From assembly GCA_030040395.1 (NCBI GenBank), contig JASHTU010000261.1:1-6718 (forward strand): DNA of 6,718 bases, in the 5' to 3' direction. Of this stretch, positions 1-5,400 are shown in pieces. This stretch comes from Acidobacteriaceae bacterium. GTDB taxonomy: Bacteria; Acidobacteriota; Terriglobia; Terriglobales; Acidobacteriaceae. Both the position numbers and the translations under genes were made by a program. The notes beneath the pieces were generated by a model. That model had not been told where the DNA came from. It did no database searches and saw only the letters and a program-made list of their open reading frames with translations. The first letter of the stretch is position 1; each line of letters begins with the position of its first letter.

Positions 1-740
1 AGCCAACGCCCGCCGTTGGCCAGGTATTGCAGATGTTTGGCCGGGTCGCCGAGGCCGCGCAGGGGGATGCGCGTCGCCAACAGAGGACGCGAGCCAGACT
101 CTTGGAGAGCGAAGATATAGGCGTAGCTTCCGCGAGATACGGCGGTGGCGGAGGGATAGGCGTGCGCGCCATCGGGAACCAGCGGGAAATCGTCGATTTT
201 CCAGCGCTGCGGGTCGAGGCCTGGCGCGGAGATGCGGGCAAGATCGGCCCCGCAGGTTGCGAAAGCCATGGCTTGCGATTTTGCGCTGGGCGCGTTGCGC
301 ACGCACAGGAGAGAGACCCAAACGTCGCGGCCGGCGACGAATCCATCCAACGCCCAATACCAGGTGTTGGGAAGCCGCGCCTTAAAGAAGTCCTGCGGCC
401 GCCCCGCGGCGTCTTTGCGAATGACATAGGTGAGATGAAAGCGGCCATCCGCGCTGCAGGTGGAGACGCCGATGCTGTTGCGCACCATCCGCGGCTGGTC
501 ATCGTGCACCATGCGCCGCTCGCCGTAGAGGGTGTCACCGAAGATCCATAGATCCCGCCCGCCGGGCAGCGGGATGGAGTAAGCGGCGTCGGCTCCCTGC
601 CAACCAAGGGTCTGACCGGTCTGGAGAGGGAATTTCGGAGTGCACGCGGAGTGGACTGACGCCGCCCATGCGGGTAGACAGAGAAACAACCCGCAGACGC
701 ACAGGGAAAACAGCCGGCGATGAGGAATGAGCGCATGCAC
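1..740 (-). CDS. Exported beta-propeller protein, DUF5005/DUF4185-like putative glycosidase (3' end cut off by window)
   Basis: Translating the minus strand from a GTG at 740 gives an uninterrupted frame of about 246 codons to the window edge, so the C-terminus is missing. Residues 1-26 look like a signal peptide: HRR at 7-9, a Leu/Cys-rich core, and AWA or AWAA before the likely cleavage site. The mature part contains GGRDLWIFGDTLYG (residues 60-73) and RMVRNSIGV (84-92). This 'FGDT...NS' arrangement is typical of the first blade in five-bladed propeller families such as DUF4185/DUF5005, which are related to glycoside hydrolases. That family call is from memory of the pattern and is moderate. 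The GTG has GAGG nine bases upstream (750-753). A TTG at 764, in the same frame, has AAGGA seven bases upstream (772-776) and would add eight residues. It lies downstream of the TonB receptor on the same strand, 144 bp from its stop, and may be co-transcribed. The substrate is unknown. Confidence 0.82.
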   Translation of the reverse strand, partial: MHALIPHRRLFSLCVCGLFLCLPAWAASVHSACTPKFPLQTGQTLGWQGADAAYSIPLPGGRDLWIFGDTLYGERRMVHDDQPRMVRNSIGVSTCSADGRFHLTYVIRKDAAGRPQDFFKARLPNTWYWALDGFVAGRDVWVSLLCVRNAPSAKSQAMAFATCGADLARISAPGLDPQRWKIDDFPLVPDGAHAYPSATAVSRGSYAYIFALQESGSRPLLATRIPLRGLGDPAKHLQYLANGGRW

Positions 741-828
741 GTCGATTCGCCTCGATGCATTCAATTCGAATTCCTTGCGTGTTATGACGCCGCGCTCCCG
801 ATACCGCCAGCAGCATGATTCAATCGCC

Positions 829-874
829 GCCTGCGCCTGGCGACCAAAAGTGAAGTTTGCCGTCAGGCGCAGGT
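829..874 (-). terminator. Strong hairpin just after the TonB receptor stop codon
   Basis: CCTGCGCCTG (830-839) is perfectly complementary to CAGGCGCAGG (864-873). G-T pairs and two further pairs extend the stem to 829-842/861-874. A small inner helix (CAAA 845-848 with TTTG 856-859) could form in the loop. It begins 11 bases after the receptor's TAA. No T-run follows on the minus strand (GCGATTGAATC), so it is not a classical intrinsic terminator. It could instead protect the receptor mRNA 3' end, weaken read-through into the propeller gene, or act in Rho-dependent termination. Confidence 0.4.
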
Positions 875-884
875 AAGCCTGCAT

Positions 885-3800
885 TTAGAAGATCACTCTA
901 AGCGACAACTGGGCCTGGCGGTTGGTGCCGTTGCCGATCTGGCTTCCGTCGGCGCCCGCAATGGTGGCGCTGGAGGTTCCGAATCCGGCCCAGTAACCGT
1001 TGTTTGTCAATCGCAGGTTGTTGTGGGTGCAGGCCGCGGAGGTTGTATTGGGGTAGGAAACGGCGCTGCATATGCCGGTGTCGACATTGGAGAAATTGGG
1101 ATGGTTGAAGATGTTGAAGATATCCGCGCGGAATTGCATCTGCACCCTTTCCGTGATCGGAAAATTCTTCATTCCGGACATGTCCCATTGGAAGTATGCC
1201 GGCCCGCGCAACGAGTTGCGTCCTACATTGCCAATGGTGGAAGGGTCGCCGTAAATTCCGTCGAAACCCGGTTCGAGCGCAAAGGCCTTGATGTTGTAAC
1301 TGGAGCTGGGCCAACCGGCGCTGGAAAGCTTTACTCCCTGGTCGCGGACATAATCTGGCCGCATGAAGTTCCCGAAAAATCCGCTGGTGACTTCGACATT
1401 CTGGGAAAGCCCGGAGCGGGTTTGCAGGATGCTGGACGCCTGCCATCCGCCCAGAGCCTCCTGCGTCAAGCGTTTTGAGCCTTTGAGTTCGGGCAGAGAG
1501 TAGACGGCGCTGGCGGTGAAATTGTTGCGCGTGTCCCAGTCGCCGTTGCCGCGGTCGAAGAGCGGATTCATGGGGTCTTCAAAACCCGCGAAGACGTTGA
1601 CTTCGTCGTCGATTTCATGCGACCAGGTGTAGTTGGCTTGCAGCGTAAGTTGCTTTGCATTTCTGCGCAACTGCACCTGCATGGCGTTGTAGTTGGAGAA
1701 GAGGCTGTTGGGATAGTAGTTTTCGTTCTGGTAGGGAATGCCTTTGGCCGACAGAGGACGGGGCACATTGGAATTGGGGCTCTGCGGGTTGAGATTCAGC
1801 GCCTGGAAGGCGACGCCGGCCTGGGTATGCTGGACGCGATTGGCAGTGTAATTAATGGTCAGGACAGTTTCCGGGGCAATCTCCTGCTCGATGCCGAAGA
1901 GCCAGTTGGTCGAAACCGGATCGCGAGGATTGGTGGGGAAGATAAATACGTTCTGCTCTCCGGGAAGCAAAGGCGGATTGGGCGTGGGGTAGGAGATGGA
2001 GAACGGCGGGTTGCCGAAGAGGGCATCAAAAAGGTTGTCGGAGATGGTTTCGTTCTGCGGCATATTGTCGGCCAGCGTGTTGGGCGAGGGCTGCATGGGC
2101 ATATAGAAGAGGCCGCCGTAGCCATGCACCACGGTCTTGCCGTTTCCGTACGGGTCCCAGGAGAAGCCGATGCGCGGAGCAACGTCGATGTGCGAAGGGT
2201 TGTATGCATTCTGGCCCGCGGGACCAAAGGTCTGTGTGGCGTAGATGAACTGGCGCTGATCGCCGTGGCCCACATTCCAAGTGGTGTTCGAGTCGTAACG
2301 CAGGCCGAGGTTGACAACCAGCTTGCGGTTCAGCCGCCAGTCATCCTGAGCGTAGACGTCCCAGTTGGAATTCGCATTGCCGATGAAACCCGGCGTTCCC
2401 TCTTTTTGCAACACGAACGGGGAGTTGGTTTCCAGGCTTTGGAAGCTGTAGTAGTCGTAACTTTCGGTCGGCCGCAGCCAGGTGTTGAGCCGATTGAGGC
2501 GGATTTGGAGGCCCATATTGAGCGTCTGGCTACCGGCCGTCTTGGTGACGTTGTCGAAGATTTCGGGCAGCGTATTGGCGTTGGTCTGGTTGAAGGTGTT
2601 GGCCCCGGGCAGCGATCCGAGATTGGTGAAAAACGACGCGATGATCACGTAGGGCTGGCCGGTATTGGAGGTGGTGTTGGAGTAGAAGCGGTTGACGGCT
2701 ACGCTGAACTCATTCAGAAGCGTGGGACTGAAGATGTGGGTCTCGTCAATCTTCGCCAACTGGGTCCGCAGCGCTTCGGGCGCGACCTGGTTCAGATTGA
2801 TTCCGTATTGATCGGTGGTCTGTGAGTCGTTGATGTTATAGCGGAACATCAGGCGGTCGTTATCGGTGATGTTGTAATCGAGGCGGATCGATCCGGTATT
2901 TTCGCTAACGATGCTGGAAAGGGTAGTGGGAGTGAAGACCAAGTCGTAGGTGGAAGGGTTGAACATATCCGGATAAGCGGTGTCATAGTCACAGGTGGCG
3001 GTTGTGGAACCCAACCCGCATCCCGAGGGCAGCGTCGCCATCATGGACAGGATGGGCTGCATGGACGAAACGAACTGCGAGCGGACATAGGCGCTGGGGA
3101 CTTCATATAACGGCGCGGGGGTGGTGATGTGGGTGCGGTCGCCTTCGTAGTTTGTAAAGAAGAAGAGCTTTTTGGAAACAATGGGTCCGCCCAGGTTTCC
3201 GCCAAACTGATTCAGGTGCAGCGGCGCGTTGGGGCCATTGTCAAAATAATCGTGGGCGTCGAGAGACTGGTTGCGAAAGTAGTCGTACGCCGCGCCGTGA
3301 AACTCATTTGTGCCGCCCTTGGTGATGATATTCATCTGCGGCCCGAGCGAGAAACCGCTCTGGGCGCTATAACCACTGTTGGCGAAATCGATCTCCTGGA
3401 TGCTGTCGACACTGGCGCGGGTGATGCGCGCGCCCTCCTGGCCCTCGGTTTCAAGGAAGCCATTCACGTCGCCGCGGTTGGCCGATTGGCCATCGAGCTT
3501 GATGTTGAGCCCGGTGAAGATGTTATCGAGCCCATTGACGCTGCCCTGAAAATATCCCGTCGAGCCGACCGAGCCGGGGGAGATCTCGAGGAAGTCGCTG
3601 ACATCGCGGCCGTTCACGGGCAGGTTGCCGACTTGCGTGGTGTTGAGCGTGGCGCCGGAAGTGCTCGAGGAAGTGTCGATGGTGGTGGGGGTTCCGGTGA
3701 CCTGAATGCTTTCGTTTGCGGCTGCCACCGTGAGGCGCAAGTTGACGGCGACAGTGGCGCCCACGTTGAGTTCAAGGGCCGGCGTCGAAGCCCGACTGAA

Positions 3801-4106
3801 TCCGGTGGCTTCAGCCGAGACGATGTAGCGGCCGAATGGCAGGGCGGAAGCGACAAAGCTTCCCGCTGCATCGGAATGGAGCGTGGTCTGGACCCCAGTG
3901 TTAGTGTTGGCGACGGTGACGGTCGCGTTGGGAATGGCGGCGCCGGTGCTATCGGCGACGGTTCCGGTAATGGTTCCGATGTCGAACTGAGCCCACGCCG
4001 GCGCGCCGAATCCCAGCACGAGAACCGCCAAAATGGCTCCGATGGCGCCCCGTGCAAAGGGAGAATGAGCCAGCCGTAATCTTTGGACTATACCCGCAAT
4101 TTTCAT
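885..4106 (-). CDS. Oar-like TonB-dependent outer-membrane receptor with N-terminal carboxypeptidase-regulatory-like domain
   Basis: This 1073-residue protein is a predicted outer-membrane beta-barrel that would take up a bulky ligand using TonB energy. Residues 1-39 form a signal peptide (basic start, hydrophobic 21-35, APAWA before Q40). Residues about 43-125 are a carboxypeptidase-regulatory-like beta-sandwich: GTITGTVADSTGAAIPNA, then SDAAGSFVASALPFGRY and an ATGF turn. The plug follows, with NLPVNGRD at 161-168 and IITKGGTNEFHG at 260-271. The remaining roughly 800 residues are aromatic, Asn-rich barrel strands, including GGNLGGP and SKKLFFFTNYEG, and the protein ends in LSLRVIF with the terminal Phe typical of BAM substrates. 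I chose the ATG at 4106 because AGGAGG (4113-4118) sits six bases upstream; a start 11 codons earlier at 4139 has no such site. Only four cysteines were seen, as two close pairs (363/372 and 1013/1026). It lies 132 bp after gntR on the same strand. The ligand is unknown; an oligosaccharide is inferred from the neighbours. Confidence 0.95.
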   Translation of the reverse strand: MKIAGIVQRLRLAHSPFARGAIGAILAVLVLGFGAPAWAQFDIGTITGTVADSTGAAIPNATVTVANTNTGVQTTLHSDAAGSFVASALPFGRYIVSAEATGFSRASTPALELNVGATVAVNLRLTVAAANESIQVTGTPTTIDTSSSTSGATLNTTQVGNLPVNGRDVSDFLEISPGSVGSTGYFQGSVNGLDNIFTGLNIKLDGQSANRGDVNGFLETEGQEGARITRASVDSIQEIDFANSGYSAQSGFSLGPQMNIITKGGTNEFHGAAYDYFRNQSLDAHDYFDNGPNAPLHLNQFGGNLGGPIVSKKLFFFTNYEGDRTHITTPAPLYEVPSAYVRSQFVSSMQPILSMMATLPSGCGLGSTTATCDYDTAYPDMFNPSTYDLVFTPTTLSSIVSENTGSIRLDYNITDNDRLMFRYNINDSQTTDQYGINLNQVAPEALRTQLAKIDETHIFSPTLLNEFSVAVNRFYSNTTSNTGQPYVIIASFFTNLGSLPGANTFNQTNANTLPEIFDNVTKTAGSQTLNMGLQIRLNRLNTWLRPTESYDYYSFQSLETNSPFVLQKEGTPGFIGNANSNWDVYAQDDWRLNRKLVVNLGLRYDSNTTWNVGHGDQRQFIYATQTFGPAGQNAYNPSHIDVAPRIGFSWDPYGNGKTVVHGYGGLFYMPMQPSPNTLADNMPQNETISDNLFDALFGNPPFSISYPTPNPPLLPGEQNVFIFPTNPRDPVSTNWLFGIEQEIAPETVLTINYTANRVQHTQAGVAFQALNLNPQSPNSNVPRPLSAKGIPYQNENYYPNSLFSNYNAMQVQLRRNAKQLTLQANYTWSHEIDDEVNVFAGFEDPMNPLFDRGNGDWDTRNNFTASAVYSLPELKGSKRLTQEALGGWQASSILQTRSGLSQNVEVTSGFFGNFMRPDYVRDQGVKLSSAGWPSSSYNIKAFALEPGFDGIYGDPSTIGNVGRNSLRGPAYFQWDMSGMKNFPITERVQMQFRADIFNIFNHPNFSNVDTGICSAVSYPNTTSAACTHNNLRLTNNGYWAGFGTSSATIAGADGSQIGNGTNRQAQLSLRVIF

Positions 4107-4112
4107 TTCCTG

Positions 4113-4118
4113 CCTCCT
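4113..4118 (-). promoter_or_regulatory. Ribosome binding site AGGAGG of the TonB receptor
   Basis: The minus strand reads AGGAGG, six bases, then ATG at 4106. This perfect Shine-Dalgarno fixes the receptor start at 4106 rather than the longer frame opening at 4139, which would place AGGAGG inside the coding sequence. Confidence 0.85.
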
Positions 4119-4134
4119 GAACCTGTTTCGGACG

Positions 4135-4148
4135 GACACAATTGTCTC
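4135..4148. promoter_or_regulatory. Imperfect palindrome upstream of the TonB receptor, possible operator
   Basis: GACACAATTGTCTC is a 14-bp inverted repeat with six of seven positions paired around a perfect ACAATTGT core (4138-4145). It lies 28 bp upstream of the receptor start codon, where a promoter or operator would be expected. It contains a TTGTCT string that also occurs in one of the TGTCTGACA sites near gntR, but it is not the same palindrome. Binding by the neighbouring GntR protein is a weak inference. Confidence 0.28.
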
Positions 4149-4159
4149 GTCGGCGCCCC

Positions 4160-4197
4160 AATAAAGCGGGAACGGGGCCGAATGAACGCCATTCCCG
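4160..4197 (-). terminator. Possible terminator between gntR and the TonB receptor
   Basis: On the minus strand CGGGAA (4197-4192) can pair with TTCCCG (4172-4167). An inner GGC/GCC helix can also form, and CTTTATT (4166-4160) follows. The stem is short and has an asymmetric internal loop, and the T tract is interrupted, so the call is tentative. If real, it would separate gntR from the receptor, which would then need its own promoter. Confidence 0.28.
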
Positions 4198-4238
4198 TCA
4201 GCGCCCGCGCAGCCCTGGCCGCGCGCGCGCTTCCGCAG

Positions 4239-5108
4239 CTACGAATTTGACCCGCGCGTGTTCTCTTGCCGTTCCCTCTTGCCGGGCGCCCCGGTTCCGG
4301 TCTTCTTGCCGGAATGGGGAGTCCAGGCAGCCGGGACTGACTTGTACATCTGTTCCGTTGCCGCGCCGGTCTTTTCCGGCACGCTCAAATCCTTGCGAAG
4401 AAGCGATTCAGCGTATTTCAGATCTTCAGTGATCGCCCGTCGCGCCACGACGGCATCCCCACTGGCGATGAGCCTGTAAATCCGCTCATGGTGCGCGCAG
4501 TGTTTCTGCAAGCTCTCCACCAGCGGCAGCACGCGATGGCGTCCTTCCGCCAGGGCTCCATACATCATGCGCATGGTGGTGAGCAGGGCGGCGTTCTTCG
4601 AGGCCTGGGTAATGGCGTCGTGAAATTCCATCTCCGCGCGCACAAAAAGAACCGGATCGTGGATAGCGGCGCGCATGGCCCCCAGCGCGGCGCGCATCTG
4701 CTCGTGATCTTCACGCGTGGCGCGGCGGGCGGCCAACGCCGCGGCGGCCGGCTCCAGAATCTGGCGCAATTCGTAGAGCTCAAAATACTTGATCTCCTGG
4801 AGCAGCAGCATCCATTGGAAGTGCCGCTTGACCATGCCGCTCAGCGAGGGCAGAAGATAAGTTCCGTCTCCCGGCCGGGCTTTGAGCAGCCCCAGAAACA
4901 CCATGCCCTTGAGCGCCTCACGCAGCGAGGCGCGGCTGACGTTGAGCACTTTCGCCAGGCGGGGTTCGGGGGGCAAACGGCTGCCGCGTCCGAGCTGGCC
5001 GTTCCGGACCAACGACTCGATGCGCTGCGCCACGGTGTCGATCAGGGATTCCCGTTGGCCGGCGGAAGCGCGGCGGCTGGCGGGGCTCCGGATGAGTTTG
5101 TCTGACAT
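4239..5108 (-). CDS. FadR-type GntR transcriptional regulator (winged helix plus FCD domain)
   Basis: This 289-residue cytoplasmic DNA-binding repressor or activator has an N-terminal GntR winged helix at about 23-87: SRLPPEPRLAKVLNVSRASL, then REALKGMVFLGLLKARPGDGTYL. An all-helical FCD ligand domain covers about 108-240, including YELRQILEPAAAALAARRA, EMEFHDAITQAS and HHERIYRLIASGD. FCD regulators usually sense small carboxylates such as sugar acids or lactate. Aligning the usual Asp-His-His-His metal site gives E159, H163, H207 and D229, so two of four ligands differ from the norm. A basic, Gly/Lys-rich tail of about 50 residues follows the FCD domain. The start is uncertain. The ATG at 5108 has no clear Shine-Dalgarno, and a TTG at 5132 in the same frame has none either; I prefer the ATG because it lies closer to the usual N-terminal length and just downstream of the predicted promoter. 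It is divergent from the dehydratase gene, which it probably controls. Confidence 0.93.
   Translation of the reverse strand: MSDKLIRSPASRRASAGQRESLIDTVAQRIESLVRNGQLGRGSRLPPEPRLAKVLNVSRASLREALKGMVFLGLLKARPGDGTYLLPSLSGMVKRHFQWMLLLQEIKYFELYELRQILEPAAAALAARRATREDHEQMRAALGAMRAAIHDPVLFVRAEMEFHDAITQASKNAALLTTMRMMYGALAEGRHRVLPLVESLQKHCAHHERIYRLIASGDAVVARRAITEDLKYAESLLRKDLSVPEKTGAATEQMYKSVPAAWTPHSGKKTGTGAPGKRERQENTRGSNS
5098..5108. promoter_or_regulatory. Putative GntR operator A over the gntR start codon
   Basis: TTGTCTGACAT contains the perfect palindrome TGTCTGACA (5099-5107). It matches five of the six fixed positions of the FadR-subfamily pattern TNGTNNNACNA, and the same 9-mer recurs at 5279-5287. 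It covers the gntR ATG and would lie roughly 15-25 bases downstream of the predicted start of transcription, consistent with autorepression. The assignment to this regulator is inferred from position and motif. Confidence 0.55.
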
Positions 5109-5128
5109 GCCGAATAACGAACGATCCG

Positions 5129-5158
5129 ACAATATGCCATATTCGCTGCCGTTGTCAA
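5129..5158 (-). promoter_or_regulatory. Putative gntR promoter
   Basis: On the minus strand a perfect TTGACA (5158-5153) is followed after 16 bases by CATATT (5136-5131) or after 18 bases by TATTGT (5134-5129), each matching four of six bases of a -10 box. Transcription would start near 5122-5124, giving a very short leader before the ATG at 5108, in line with the lack of a Shine-Dalgarno. Confidence 0.45.
5131..5143. promoter_or_regulatory. Perfect 13-bp palindrome overlapping the gntR promoter
   Basis: AATATGCCATATT is a perfect inverted repeat of 6+1+6 bases. It covers the proposed gntR -10 region and part of the spacer. It is a different sequence from TGTCTGACA, so it could bind a second regulator or be a by-product of the AT-rich promoter. 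Bases 5128-5135 (GACAATAT) also match the flank of the operator at 5279-5287. Confidence 0.35.
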
Positions 5159-5184
5159 TAGCTCGAAAGTCCCGGCGCGAGCGC

Positions 5185-5200
5185 AGAGCGGAGCCGCTCT
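5185..5200. repeat. Inverted repeat in the divergent control region
   Basis: AGAGCGG and CCGCTCT are separated by two bases, making a near-perfect 16-bp palindrome midway between the two proposed promoters. No T-run follows, so it is not a convincing terminator. A regulatory role, such as an additional protein site, is possible but not shown. Confidence 0.3.
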
Positions 5201-5237
5201 CTTGATCAGCCGGCGTCAGGCCAAGAGAAGCAGCATA

Positions 5238-5267
5238 TTGACGTTAGCGGGTCGCAGGGTATATATA
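5238..5267 (+). promoter_or_regulatory. Putative promoter of the dehydratase operon
   Basis: TTGACG (5238-5243) matches five of six bases of the -35 consensus. TATATA follows at 5260-5265 (16-base spacer) or 5262-5267 (18-base spacer) and matches four of six bases of the -10 box. The -10 lies inside a perfect 10-bp palindrome GTATATATAC (5259-5268). Transcription would start near 5272-5276, leaving a leader of about 120 bases before the ATG at 5397. Confidence 0.5.
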
Positions 5268-5277
5268 CGGGGAGCAT

Positions 5278-5288
5278 CTGTCTGACAA
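5278..5288. promoter_or_regulatory. Putative GntR operator C at the dehydratase promoter
   Basis: CTGTCTGACAA holds the second copy of the perfect palindrome TGTCTGACA (5279-5287) and fits five of six fixed positions of TNGTNNNACNA. It begins only a few bases after the predicted transcription start, a typical repressor position. Its centre is 180 bp from the centre of the copy over gntR, about 17 helical turns, which would allow looping (inference). Confidence 0.58.
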
Positions 5289-5319
5289 TATCAGGCTGAA
5301 GAGGACCGAAGCGGCGCGC

Positions 5320-5400
5320 ATGATTTCTCCTCCGAACGCGAACCGTCCCCTGCGGCGGCTTGTGAACCTCAATCAGACGCCGGGAAATGGCAAAAGATGA
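5320..5400 (+). CDS. Possible 26-residue leader ORF overlapping the dehydratase start
   Basis: An ATG at 5320 opens a 26-codon frame beginning MISPPNANRPLRR and ending at TGA 5398-5400, so its stop overlaps the dehydratase ATG as ATGA. The dehydratase has only a distant GGGA (5382-5385), so coupling to an upstream frame would make sense. Against it, the leader's own nearest purine tract, GAGGA at 5301-5305, is 14 bases from its ATG, and such short frames arise by chance. Confidence 0.18.
   Translation: MISPPNANRPLRRLVNLNQTPGNGKR

Noticed and set aside
27..551. 174-codon plus-strand frame
   Set aside because: The opposite strand encodes a coherent exported protein with a signal peptide and WIFGDT motif over the same bases.
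535..816. 93-codon minus-strand frame
   Set aside because: It is out of frame with the propeller gene, and its residues read as an Arg/Ser-rich shadow. Only the frame starting at 740 continues as a sensible protein.
1617..2825. 402-codon plus-strand frame antisense to the TonB receptor
   Set aside because: It lies wholly inside the receptor gene. Its product is Val/Gly/Arg-rich without recognisable motifs, as expected of a GC-rich shadow frame.
3129..4079. 316-codon plus-strand frame antisense to the receptor N-terminus
   Set aside because: It overlaps a strongly supported signal peptide, regulatory-like domain and plug on the other strand, and has no family signature.
4107..4139. Longer receptor start giving 11 extra residues
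   Set aside because: It would bury the perfect AGGAGG inside the coding sequence and add a charged stretch before the signal peptide.
4221..4230. GCGCGCGCGC run between gntR and the receptor
   Set aside because: It is a short simple repeat in GC-rich DNA. It could add to local structure, but nothing marks it as a functional element.
5185..5210. Intrinsic terminator in the divergent region
   Set aside because: The inverted repeat is real, but no T-run follows on either strand and no gene ends there.
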